This document shows, piece by piece, positions 1 to 6,113 of a stretch of DNA of 7,237 nt. Each line of letters starts with the position of its first letter. Position 1 is the stretch's first letter. This DNA comes from an uncultured bacterium (GTDB taxonomy: Bacteria > Patescibacteriota > Patescibacteriia > 2-12-FULL-60-25), in assembly GCA_937968025.1 (NCBI GenBank), contig CALBSL010000153.1:1-7237 (forward strand). Reading direction: 5' to 3'. Both the position numbers and the translations under genes were made by a program. A model generated the notes under the pieces. That model had not been told where the DNA came from. It saw nothing but the letters and a program-made list of their open reading frames with translations, and did not search any database.

Positions 1-213
1 CCTCCCACCGAGGAAGAACGCATCAAGACCGTGCTCGATCACGCCCGCTTGCAAGTCGAGTGCTATGGCGAACGAGGACTCGTGAAACTCCGCAAACACC
101 TGCCCTGGTACTTCAAGGGAACGCCCGACGAAAAACGTCTCAAGCCACTCCTGGTCCACATTTCTACCCTCGAGGAGTTGGAACAGTTACTTACCCAACC
201 TCTCACGCCATAA
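1..213 (+). CDS. dus: tRNA-dihydrouridine synthase, C-terminal end (partial)
   Basis: This is the last 70 codons of a gene entering from the left; frame 1 is open from base 1 and stops at TAA 211-213. The visible residues match the C-terminal helical RNA-binding domain of the Dus family. In particular, YGERG is followed by LRKHLPWYFKGTP, the pattern seen in DusB-type proteins, where a Gly-rich turn leads to RKH..WY.KG, and the tail ISTLEELEQLL resembles the usual closing helix. Dus enzymes are flavoproteins that use NADPH to reduce uridine to dihydrouridine in the D-loop of tRNA. The FMN-binding barrel and catalytic Cys lie outside the window, so activity and the subfamily (DusA, B or C) cannot be judged. 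A terminator follows 4 nt after the stop, so this gene ends its transcription unit. Confidence 0.85.
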   Translation, partial: PPTEEERIKTVLDHARLQVECYGERGLVKLRKHLPWYFKGTPDEKRLKPLLVHISTLEELEQLLTQPLTP

Positions 214-216
214 ACC

Positions 217-252
217 AAAAACCCTCTTCCGCCATGAATGAGGGTTTTTTTG
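217..252 (+). terminator. Rho-independent terminator after dus
   Basis: The left arm AACCCTC (220-226) pairs with GAGGGTT (240-246) around a 13-nt loop, and the right arm runs straight into T residues up to 251. Upstream A residues at 217-219 can extend the pairing with the T tract. The position, just behind the dus stop codon, fits intrinsic termination. Confidence 0.85.
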
Positions 253-272
253 CACGTTCTTCAGCGCTTTTC

Positions 273-301
273 TTGACAAAACAGCGAAAATCCTGTAGAA
301 T
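273..301 (+). promoter_or_regulatory. Sigma-70-type promoter for the kinase-like gene
   Basis: A perfect -35 box TTGACA (273-278) is followed by a 17-bp spacer and the -10 box TAGAAT (296-301, 5 of 6 consensus). Transcription would start near 307-308, leaving a leader of about 50 nt that carries the Shine-Dalgarno sequence at 346-350. It sits 21 nt after the preceding terminator, as expected for an independent unit. Confidence 0.85.
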
Positions 302-345
302 ATGGCACCCGTTCCTTCGCCTTTTCACCCCCTCACCCCCAGACT

Positions 346-350
346 GGAGA
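346..350 (+). promoter_or_regulatory. Ribosome binding site that fixes the start at 359
   Basis: GGAGA lies 8 nt upstream of ATG 359. The only upstream in-frame ATG, at 302, touches the -10 box and would precede the predicted transcription start, so it cannot be the initiation codon. Confidence 0.75.
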
Positions 351-358
351 CCCCGAAC

Positions 359-1312
359 ATGAACGCACACGTCCCTCCTCCCGAGGCGCTGCAGATCGCC
401 AAGCGCCTCGGGCACACGGATCCCGTCCTCCTTCGCCAGACGCCCAGGGCCACTACCCTGCGCGCGAGCTGGCAGACCGTCCTCCGTATCGTCCACGACC
501 CCCGTGAGCGAGAGGCGCTCCCCCTCATCACCAGGATGATGTCAGTGATGACAAGTCCTGAGCTACGCATCCAGATCCCTGGGAACGTCGGGGTCCATCA
601 CTACGAGGACGCCGACGTCGTCGCCATGGACTATCTGCACGGCACCCCCTGCGCCAGAGGCGTCGACGTCGCCACACACGGTCGTCCTCATCTCCCCCCT
701 GGCATCCTCGACACGATGGCGAGCTTCGTGATGAAGTTCGACGTCGAGCAGGCACCAGAAGACGTCGCCGAGCTCTCGGCGGTGATCTACAGCGACGACT
801 GGCTCGAGGAGCGCTTCCAGACGAACCTCGCCAAGTGCACCGAGCGCGGGCTGATCACTCCGAAGGAGGCCGAGTCCGCCCTCAGCATGTTCGGTCGCTT
901 CTCCAAGGAGCGCCGGCTGCAACACCACGACTTCGGTCCGTGGAACTGGCTCGCCCTCCCCGGCGGCGAGGTGGGACTGGTGGACCCCGAGTTCGCCGGG
1001 GACCGCTACCGTCTCTACGACGCCATCTACCTGCTGCTGCAGTACGGCGTCACCTACCCGTACAAAGAGGGTATGGTCTCCTGGGCCGAGTCCCTGGATA
1101 GGGCCCGGCAAGATGCGGGCCACCTGCCCTCGTTCCGTGCATTGATCGCGACGGCCAACGCCGCCCTCTTCTACCGCCTCATCGCAAGCGGCGTGGAGTC
1201 GGCGCGCTCTCCGGAGACGCGCAAGCGCTTCCGGTTCGTGCTCGGAGCGATCCTGGAGCGTGACTACGCGACCCTGGAGCACTTCTTCTTCGGGGACATC
1301 ACCATCACCTGA
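359..1312 (+). CDS. Aminoglycoside phosphotransferase/choline kinase-fold protein
   Basis: The 317-aa protein carries the signature of the APH/choline-kinase-like fold. The Brenner motif HxDxxxxN is H189-H190-D191 to N196 (HHDFGPWN), with D191 as the expected catalytic base, and VDPEF (D209, E211) stands where the DFG-like Mg-binding Asp is found. Upstream, VLRIV (41-45) resembles the strand that normally holds the ATP-binding Lys, here Arg43, and MDYLHGTP (90-97) resembles the hinge. Family members phosphorylate small-molecule hydroxyl groups (aminoglycosides, choline, homoserine, sugars, methylthioribose) in the cytoplasm; the substrate cannot be read from the sequence. No signal peptide or membrane segment is visible. 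The gene is monocistronic, with its own promoter and terminator. G/C-ending codons are strongly favoured: 35 of the first 41, against 22 of 41 in gltX. Foreign origin or specialised expression are both possible. The fold is fairly sure, the function unknown. Confidence 0.75.
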   Translation: MNAHVPPPEALQIAKRLGHTDPVLLRQTPRATTLRASWQTVLRIVHDPREREALPLITRMMSVMTSPELRIQIPGNVGVHHYEDADVVAMDYLHGTPCARGVDVATHGRPHLPPGILDTMASFVMKFDVEQAPEDVAELSAVIYSDDWLEERFQTNLAKCTERGLITPKEAESALSMFGRFSKERRLQHHDFGPWNWLALPGGEVGLVDPEFAGDRYRLYDAIYLLLQYGVTYPYKEGMVSWAESLDRARQDAGHLPSFRALIATANAALFYRLIASGVESARSPETRKRFRFVLGAILERDYATLEHFFFGDITIT

Positions 1313-1320
1313 TCCCTCAC

Positions 1321-1357
1321 GCCCGTCTTGATCGCTTGATCGAGACGGGCGCTTTTC
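1321..1357 (+). terminator. Strong rho-independent terminator after the kinase-like gene
   Basis: A near-perfect 13-bp stem (left arm 1321-1333, right arm 1338-1350, one G-T pair) closes on a GCTT tetraloop and is followed by GCTTTT. It starts 8 nt after the TGA at 1310-1312. The outer pairs GCCCGTC/GACGGGC are GC-rich, as in a strong terminator. Confidence 0.9.
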
Positions 1358-1361
1358 GTTA

Positions 1362-1387
1362 TAAAAAACCGCCCATTAACGAGCGGT
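1362..1387 (-). terminator. Terminator of the receiver-like gene, overlapping its stop codon
   Basis: On the - strand the arm ACCGCTC (1387-1381) pairs with GGGCGGT (1374-1368) around a 6-nt loop, with one T-G pair, and then runs into six T (1368-1363). The loop contains the TAA stop (1378-1376), so the hairpin forms across the gene end. It faces the + strand terminator at 1321-1357 with only about 10 nt between the two hairpins. Confidence 0.75.
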
Positions 1388-1801
1388 CAAGCGGCGAACG
1401 ACGTTTTCCAGGTCTTGCTCTGAAGGACGGTAGAAGAACCCCCTTTGACAACCCGCATGTAATAACGCATTCGAGGCCATCGAATTCTTCGTACACACCC
1501 AGCGCTCGAGAGCAGGCTGACCGCGACGCCGTTGCAGGTAATGTACCAGATTGCTCGCGCGAGCGGTGGCCTGTTCGAGGTCGGTTCGAGCATTCTCGAG
1601 AAAGATGACTACGAGTCGAACACCGCTCAGCTCCTGCTTCGCGAGCCGCGCTTCTGCTTCTTCCAGAGAAAGCGCCAGAAACTGGATATCCCTGGACGCG
1701 AGAGCGAGAACTCGCCCTGCCTGTTGAACGTACCCCGGCTTCGCATCGATGTAGAGAACGACATTCGGAACGACATCCGACTTCCGATGATCTGCAGCCA
1801 T
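1376..1801 (-). CDS. Degenerate response-regulator receiver-like protein
   Basis: This 141-aa stand-alone protein follows the beta-alpha order of a CheY-type receiver domain. It has strand VVLYID (14-19) with one acidic residue, strand IQFLALS (39-45), helix from L46, strand VRLVVIFLEN (61-70), strand RWVCT ending in T104, and GFFYRPSEQDLENVVRRL (121-138), which aligns with the usual GYLTKPF..EEL. The phosphoacceptor Asp at the end of beta 3 is replaced by Phe67 and the conserved Lys by Arg125, so conventional phosphorylation looks impossible. Such pseudo-receivers usually act as protein-interaction modules; that role here is inference. The start is set by AAAGGGG 6 nt before ATG 1801; the frame stays open further upstream only inside the M23 gene. 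No kinase or DNA-binding domain is nearby. It lies 61 nt behind the M23 gene and may be cotranscribed with it. The fold assignment rests on pattern matching by eye. Confidence 0.6.
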   Translation of the reverse strand: MAADHRKSDVVPNVVLYIDAKPGYVQQAGRVLALASRDIQFLALSLEEAEARLAKQELSGVRLVVIFLENARTDLEQATARASNLVHYLQRRRGQPALERWVCTKNSMASNALLHAGCQRGFFYRPSEQDLENVVRRLTAR

Positions 1802-1827
1802 ACACAGCCCCTTTCTCCCTGCGCGAA

Positions 1828-1856
1828 AAACTACCACGGAACCCCTACGCTGTCGA
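1828..1856 (-). promoter_or_regulatory. Candidate promoter for the receiver-like gene, with a palindrome
   Basis: Read on the - strand, TCGACA (1856-1851) and TAGTTT (1833-1828) are 17 bp apart and the -10 box is preceded by TGG, an extended -10 pattern. The -10 match itself is weak (3 of 6). The -35 box lies inside the perfect 10-bp palindrome CTGTCGACAG (1850-1859), which could be an operator or chance. The predicted start leaves a leader of about 20 nt. Confidence 0.35.
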
Positions 1857-1862
1857 CAGATC

Positions 1863-3134
1863 CTAGAGCTCCGGCAAAAACAGTTCTGGATCGACCGGAA
1901 TCCCATTCTGTCGTACTTCAAAGTGCAAGTGAGGACCTGTTGAAAGCCCTGCCCCCGGATCACCTGCTCGACCACCGGAGTACCCAATGATCTCGCCACG
2001 TTCAACGTACGTATCAGGCTTGGCGGCAAACGCCGACAAGTGCGCATACACCGTCGCGATCCCATTCGGATGAATAATCATCGCATAATTTCCATACTGA
2101 CGACCCGTACGGTTCCAGGCCACATACCCCCCTGCCGCCGCACGCACCGGCGTTCCCACCGGCACCGGGATATCCGTTCCTGAGTGCTCAAACAAGTGCC
2201 TAAATGGATAGGTTGGGTCATGAAAATGAGCGGACACACCGCGTCGCGTTGGAACCGGCCACTGCAACAAAATATCCCCGCGAGCAAGAATCTCGTCGGC
2301 GCTATCGAGCTTGTTCTGCAACCGTGATCGCAGCGATTCAAGCATGTCCGCTTCTGATGCTTGATCGCGCTTGAGGTCCGCAACGATGCGACGAAACTCC
2401 TCTTCGCGACCGCGCGTTTCTGCGAGCAAGCTTGTTTTGGCGGCACGTTCTTCTTCAAGCTCTTCCTCGGCTTCGCCCAGCGCCACAAGTTCACGTTCTT
2501 GGGCTTTCTTTGCCTCCTCTTGCTTGGCACGATCTGCTTCGAGCGCCGTTTTCAATGTACGTGCTTCTAGGGTTAAACGATGCAGGTCCTGTTCGAGCGA
2601 GCGCCACTGCTCACGCTGCTTCACAAATACCGACATCGATCCCTTTGCGAGCATGGCGACCAGCGGCGATGCTTGATCACTTTGCGCAAGCTGCACCAAC
2701 GACTGCTCCAACAGCGCTCGTCTAAGGGTGAGCGATGCCTCCGCTTCCTTGATCGAGATCTCGAGCGACTGCAACTCTAAATCTAAGCGCTCCCCTTCTG
2801 CGCGAGAACGCTTGATACGTGCTTCAAGCTCTAGCACGTGCATTTCAAGAAGTTCTATCTGCTTGGCGAGCGTTTGGGCCGTGGATGATTGCTTTTCGAT
2901 CCGAGCTCGGTAGTCGGAAATGACCTCATCAAATTGCTTCACGTTGCGCTCTTTCAGGCGAACCTGCGCTTGAATCGTATCAATCTCGTCTTTCAAGCTC
3001 TCCTGATTCGGATCGCTATCCGTGACGAGGGCCTCGGGAGTCGTTTGCGCCAACGCAAAAGGCACCGCCGAAACAGCGGTGCCAATCACCACGAGAAGGA
3101 GCCCCCAAGAAACAAGCGATCGAAAGCGCTGCAT
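1863..3134 (-). CDS. Secreted coiled-coil M23 family peptidoglycan endopeptidase (EnvC/NlpD-like)
   Basis: The 423-aa protein begins with a signal peptide: basic MQRFR, hydrophobic GLLLVVIGTAVSAV, then A27-L28-A29 before Q30 as a likely signal peptidase site. Residues about 45-285 are heptad-rich, highly charged helix (long coiled coil, Glu/Lys/Arg/Leu/Ala). The C-terminal 130 residues are an M23/LytM zinc metallopeptidase domain with all key residues: H317 and D321 (HSGTD), H365 (YAHL), and H402 and H404 (HLHFE). This architecture is that of EnvC-type murein hydrolase activators, but E. coli EnvC has a degenerate active site whereas this one looks catalytically competent. It probably cuts peptide cross-links in peptidoglycan, or regulates enzymes that do, outside the membrane during growth or division. 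It starts 7 nt after the gltX stop, so the two genes are likely translationally coupled. The only SD (GGAGG) is 1 nt from the ATG, which is odd. Confidence 0.92.
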   Translation of the reverse strand: MQRFRSLVSWGLLLVVIGTAVSAVPFALAQTTPEALVTDSDPNQESLKDEIDTIQAQVRLKERNVKQFDEVISDYRARIEKQSSTAQTLAKQIELLEMHVLELEARIKRSRAEGERLDLELQSLEISIKEAEASLTLRRALLEQSLVQLAQSDQASPLVAMLAKGSMSVFVKQREQWRSLEQDLHRLTLEARTLKTALEADRAKQEEAKKAQERELVALGEAEEELEEERAAKTSLLAETRGREEEFRRIVADLKRDQASEADMLESLRSRLQNKLDSADEILARGDILLQWPVPTRRGVSAHFHDPTYPFRHLFEHSGTDIPVPVGTPVRAAAGGYVAWNRTGRQYGNYAMIIHPNGIATVYAHLSAFAAKPDTYVERGEIIGYSGGRAGDPGAGLSTGPHLHFEVRQNGIPVDPELFLPEL

Positions 3135-3135
3135 G

Positions 3136-3140
3136 CCTCC
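3136..3140 (-). promoter_or_regulatory. Unusually close Shine-Dalgarno before the M23 gene
   Basis: GGAGG on the - strand ends only 1 nt before ATG 3134, against a usual spacing of 5-9 nt. The gltX stop TAA (3144-3142) lies just upstream. The basic MQRFR n-region of the signal peptide supports this start, so initiation may depend on ribosomes finishing gltX. Confidence 0.5.
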
Positions 3141-3141
3141 A

Positions 3142-4614
3142 TTATGCCAGACAAGCGAGCGCGGCGTCGATACGGTTCACTCCTTCTGCTTTTCCGAGGA
3201 GATACAAGAGTTCAAATGGACTTGGAGATTGCTTCGCTCCTGAAAGCGCCATGCGGAGCGGCCAGAGCACCTCGCCATTTCCCCAGCCCCGCTCGGCAAT
3301 CCAGGCTTTGGTCTGCGTTTCAAGATTGACGAGCGAGCCGAACAGCACTTCTTCACGATCCGCGAGCCAGGCACGAACGGCGGCAAGACGTTCGTGCGCT
3401 TCCGCGTTCGTCTGTGTTTTCCAGACGAGCGTCGAGGCATCAGCGGCTGGAGGCGTCATCCATGGCGACACAAGCTCAGGCAAGAGCTGCACCCGAGTCG
3501 CACGATCTCGGAAGAGCAACGCCGCCCGGGTTCGTTGCGCAGAATCGGTGACCACTTCGGCAAGCGCTGGTTCTGCCAAGGCGAGATACTCCGCTTCCGA
3601 CATCATGCGGAGATACTGCCCATTCAACCATTCAAGCTTTTCAAGGTTGAAGATCGCGCCGGACTTGTTGACCTTCGTGATATCGAAGAGCGAACCGAGC
3701 TCTTCTTTGGTGAAGATTTCGCGATCACTCGTTGGGTTCCAGCCAAGCATCGCGACAAAGTTCACAATCGCTTCTGGGAGGTAGCCCTTAGCGAGATAGT
3801 CCTCCACCGCCACATCTCCCTGACGCTTAGAAAGCTTCGAACGATCCGCGTTCAGTAACAGCGGCACGTGCGCAAACCGTGGCGCTTGCCAGCCCATCGC
3901 CTGAAAGAGGAAGACGTGCTTTGGCGTACTCGAGATCCACTCTTCGGCGCGAATCACGTGAGTGATCTCCATATCGTGATCATCACACATGGCGGCGAGG
4001 TGATAGGTTGGGAACCCATCAGACTTGATCAAGACCTGGTCATCGACCTGCGCCCAGGGCACTTCGACACGACCGCGGATGAGGTCATCGAACGTACACG
4101 ATCCTTCCGTCGGGACCTTCAAACGAATCACGCACGGATCACCGACGGCAGCACGGTTTTCCGCAACCTCACGTGAGAGTGCTCGGCAACGACGATCGTA
4201 CATGACAGGCTGCTTAGCGGCGGTTTGGAGCGTTCGCATCTGATCAAGTTCTTCGGCGGTACAAAAACAGTAGTAAGCATGGCCCTTCTCGATTAACTCG
4301 TAGGCATACGCCAAGTGGCGTTCTCGACGAGCGGATTGGATGTACGGACCATGCGCCCCCTGTTCGACAAGCGCCCCTGCGTCATCAAGCATCACTCCTT
4401 CATCAGGAACGATCCCGCAACGCTGCAACGAGCGCACGAGTTTTTCCGTCGCATCCTCAACGAGCCGCGTACGATCCGTATCTTCAATGCGCAGAATGAA
4501 CGTCCCGCCTGTTCGACGTGCCATGAACCAGTTATAGAGCGCCGTACGAAGGCCGCCAATATGAAGATAGCCCGTTGGACTAGGCGCAAACCGAACGCGA
4601 GCAGGGGTGGACAT
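3142..4614 (-). CDS. gltX: Glutamyl-tRNA synthetase
   Basis: This 490-aa class I aminoacyl-tRNA synthetase charges tRNA with glutamate in the cytoplasm. The HIGH-type motif is H18-I19-G20-G21 after FAPSPTGYL, and the KMSKS motif is K260-L261-S262-K263-R264 in DRSKLSKRQGDVAV. A zinc-binding set matching the E. coli enzyme is present: C116, C118, Y139 and C143. The segment EEWISSTPKHVFLF (224-237) and the C-terminal helical anticodon-binding region are typical, and the length is normal for the family. Start ATG 4614 is in register with the conserved MS..RVRFAPSPTG opening and has AGGA 9 nt upstream. In many bacteria without GlnRS this enzyme is non-discriminating and also makes Glu-tRNAGln for GatCAB; whether that holds here cannot be seen. 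The gene sits behind a terminator, so it needs its own promoter, and leads into the M23 gene 7 nt later. Confidence 0.97.
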   Translation of the reverse strand: MSTPARVRFAPSPTGYLHIGGLRTALYNWFMARRTGGTFILRIEDTDRTRLVEDATEKLVRSLQRCGIVPDEGVMLDDAGALVEQGAHGPYIQSARRERHLAYAYELIEKGHAYYCFCTAEELDQMRTLQTAAKQPVMYDRRCRALSREVAENRAAVGDPCVIRLKVPTEGSCTFDDLIRGRVEVPWAQVDDQVLIKSDGFPTYHLAAMCDDHDMEITHVIRAEEWISSTPKHVFLFQAMGWQAPRFAHVPLLLNADRSKLSKRQGDVAVEDYLAKGYLPEAIVNFVAMLGWNPTSDREIFTKEELGSLFDITKVNKSGAIFNLEKLEWLNGQYLRMMSEAEYLALAEPALAEVVTDSAQRTRAALLFRDRATRVQLLPELVSPWMTPPAADASTLVWKTQTNAEAHERLAAVRAWLADREEVLFGSLVNLETQTKAWIAERGWGNGEVLWPLRMALSGAKQSPSPFELLYLLGKAEGVNRIDAALACLA

Positions 4615-4622
4615 ATGGCTCG

Positions 4623-4651
4623 ATCCTACAAAAAAATGGCTGTGTAGGCAA
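4623..4651 (-). promoter_or_regulatory. Candidate promoter for gltX, near-leaderless
   Basis: On the - strand TTGCCT (4651-4646) and TAGGAT (4628-4623) are separated by 17 bp, each 4 of 6 to consensus. The region between the upstream terminator and gltX is only 38 nt, so any dedicated promoter must be here. If this one is used, transcription starts within about 2 nt of ATG 4614. The same bases supply AGGA as an alternative Shine-Dalgarno for read-through transcripts. Confidence 0.4.
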
Positions 4652-4652
4652 G

Positions 4653-4675
4653 AAAAAACCCGATATGTATCGGGG
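4653..4675 (-). terminator. Terminator of the 212-aa orphan gene
   Basis: On the - strand CCCGATA-CA-TATCGGG (4674-4659) forms a hairpin of 6-7 bp with a very short loop, followed directly by six T (4658-4653). It begins 8 nt after the TGA at 4685-4683 and isolates gltX from transcription coming from upstream. Confidence 0.85.
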
Positions 4676-4682
4676 TAGGCCT

Positions 4683-5321
4683 TCAGTTGGGCTTCGACGT
4701 CTGTGGCGGTGGCGCGCCCTCCAATCGATCGAGCACGCCCAGGAGCCGCTCGAACGCTCCATCCATGCTCTTAGCGGTAAGAGCATCGACCTCCCCCCTC
4801 GCTCCAGCGAAGAACGCTTGCATCTCTTCGGGCAGTGGGTTATTCGACTTGTCATAGGCGGCGTACTCCGCCTCACGATAGAGCCGACCGCGATCGTCGA
4901 GGTAGAACGGCCCCATCTGCTGCTCATCAGGATGAAGGTAGAGACGAAGGGTGAGGAACGGCTTCTTCCGATCCGGCCCGCCGAGGTACACCTCGATGAC
5001 GAAGGGATAGAAGCGTTCGTCAGGGGAAGATGCGGCAGGAACTTCGCGCCCGTCCGCATCGATGTACTCACCCAAGGGAACCGGCTCCAGCGAATCAAGC
5101 CTGATGCACAGACGGAGCCGTCTTCCCCGATGGTCGGTGGGCAGCTCGTCAGGAGAGACGTCGATCGGGGCGGTCGAAAGCCCTGTGCGGATCGTACGGA
5201 GCTTCTCACCCACGCTATTGATGAGCATGAGAAGATTGTCTGGTTGTTGGGCAACGCACCAGTGCCCCGGGCTGATTCCAGTAGCACTCACCACGAACCC
5301 AATCGGCTTCGGCTTCTTCAT
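4683..5321 (-). CDS. Unrecognised 212-aa soluble protein
   Basis: I do not recognise this protein. It has no signal peptide, membrane segment or obvious catalytic motif. It opens with a basic patch, MKKPKP. A middle region rich in Asp, Arg and Pro (about 55-130) contains apparent beta strands such as RLRLCIRLD (68-76), FYPFVIEVYLGG (104-115) and PFLTLRLYLHPD (121-132). Residues about 165-202 look helical (MQAFFAGARGEVDALTAK and GAFERLLGVLDRL), and the tail is Pro-rich. Start ATG 5321 is preferred because GGAAGGGG ends 8 nt before it; an alternative GTG at 5330 would overlap that site. The gene has its own promoter and terminator, yet lies 60 nt behind wecG, so it may also be transcribed from there. 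Context does not suggest a specific role. Confidence 0.8.
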   Translation of the reverse strand: MKKPKPIGFVVSATGISPGHWCVAQQPDNLLMLINSVGEKLRTIRTGLSTAPIDVSPDELPTDHRGRRLRLCIRLDSLEPVPLGEYIDADGREVPAASSPDERFYPFVIEVYLGGPDRKKPFLTLRLYLHPDEQQMGPFYLDDRGRLYREAEYAAYDKSNNPLPEEMQAFFAGARGEVDALTAKSMDGAFERLLGVLDRLEGAPPPQTSKPN

Positions 5322-5329
5322 GATACTCA

Positions 5330-5337
5330 CCCCTTCC
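5330..5337 (-). promoter_or_regulatory. Ribosome binding site that decides the start of the 212-aa gene
   Basis: GGAAGGGG on the - strand leaves 8 nt to ATG 5321. The upstream in-frame GTG at 5330-5328 uses the last G of this site and would have no usable spacing. Confidence 0.65.
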
Positions 5338-5356
5338 AGTGAAAGACCGTCGAGGG

Positions 5357-5385
5357 ATGCTACCCGCTTTCACCGCTTCAGTCAA
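5357..5385 (-). promoter_or_regulatory. Promoter for the 212-aa gene, overlapping the wecG stop
   Basis: TTGACT (5385-5380, 5 of 6) and TAGCAT (5362-5357, 4 of 6) are 17 bp apart on the - strand. The -35 box contains the TGA stop codon of wecG (5384-5382). The predicted start near 5350 gives a leader of about 30 nt that includes the Shine-Dalgarno. Confidence 0.65.
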
Positions 5386-6113
5386 CCCTTGGACCGCAGA
5401 AACGCCCACAAAAACCCACCCGTTGCGCGCCACATCCGAGGCGCTCGCCGCGGCTCCAAGAGCCATCGCCACAGCCACTCGAAGCCGAGCGCGCGCACCG
5501 CAGAGGGCGCGCGGCGCAAGCGCCCCGTCCACATATCAAACGCTCCCCCCACGCCAACCATGGCTCGTATCGCAAAAAACGCCTCACGATGGCGCTCGAT
5601 CCACCGCTCTTGCTTGACCCCACCCCCACCAAGAGCACACAGCAGCACATCGGGCTTCCAGGCGAGCATCGCCTCGCGATCTTCCCAGGTTTTTCCATCT
5701 TCCGTTCCATCGTCGTTCACCCGACCACCGCTCCAGCCGTGGGCTGCAAGTCCAGGAAGACGCGCTTCCCATTGCTGAGCAACCTGCGTCGCTACACCTG
5801 CTGCCCCACCAAAAAACGCCACACGCCACCCACGATGATGCGCTTCATGGATCAGCTGCTCCGCAAGATCAACGCCCGTGAGCCGAACGACCTTCTCACC
5901 GCCAACACGAAGCACGAGCCACAGTCCGATCCCATCAACCGTCCGATAGTCCGCCCGACAGAGCGCCTGGCGATACTCAGAATGCTCGTTGGCCATCAAC
6001 AGATTTTCTGGATTCGCCGTCACGATCCAGCTCGACGTTCGAGCGTTCAATAACTTCAACACCTGCTCGAACGAGCCGCCCTCAATCGGAACGCCGAACA
6101 CCGACGAACTCAT
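5382..6113 (-). CDS. WecG/TagA/CpsF family glycosyltransferase
   Basis: The 243-aa protein is a full-length GT26-family transferase, which adds an N-acetylmannosamine-type sugar to a lipid-linked precursor in wall teichoic acid, enterobacterial common antigen or capsule assembly. Family marks are in order: FGVPI near the N terminus, TANPENLLMA (32-41), TVDGIGL (58-64) with D60 aligning to the catalytic Asp of TagA, RLTGVDL (77-83), the FFGG turn (100-103), a GGGGVKQERWI loop (162-172), VGVGGAFD (186-193), and the basic RAPSAVRALGFEWLWRWLLEPRR tail (from 201) that in TagA helps membrane attachment and activity. In the loop most relatives have a Pro where V166 stands. No membrane helix is visible, so it probably works on the inner face of the membrane. 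Its ATG overlaps the stop of the translin-like gene as ATGA, so the two are translationally coupled. No other glycan genes lie in the window, so the substrate is open. Confidence 0.92.
   Translation of the reverse strand: MSSSVFGVPIEGGSFEQVLKLLNARTSSWIVTANPENLLMANEHSEYRQALCRADYRTVDGIGLWLVLRVGGEKVVRLTGVDLAEQLIHEAHHRGWRVAFFGGAAGVATQVAQQWEARLPGLAAHGWSGGRVNDDGTEDGKTWEDREAMLAWKPDVLLCALGGGGVKQERWIERHREAFFAIRAMVGVGGAFDMWTGRLRRAPSAVRALGFEWLWRWLLEPRRAPRMWRATGGFLWAFLRSKG

Noticed and set aside
302..358. In-frame ATG at 302 as the start of the kinase-like gene
   Set aside because: It touches the -10 box and lies before the predicted transcription start; ATG 359 has GGAGA 8 nt upstream.
600..775. Repeated GACGTCG motifs in the kinase-like gene as a repeat array
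   Set aside because: They are short, irregularly spaced and explained by Asp-Val/Val-Asp codons in a GC-rich gene.
563..1282. Long - strand ORF (239 codons) opposite the kinase-like gene
   Set aside because: It is a shadow of a GC-rich gene; the + frame has promoter, SD, terminator and kinase motifs, while the - frame shows no SD or motif.
359..1312. Kinase-like gene as an antibiotic-resistance gene
   Set aside because: The fold is shared by many housekeeping and metabolic kinases, the sequence does not resemble a named aminoglycoside-modifying enzyme, and no mobile element is present.
1802..2065. N-terminal extension of the receiver-like protein up to 2065
   Set aside because: It would lie largely inside the well-supported M23 domain in another frame, and a good SD precedes ATG 1801.
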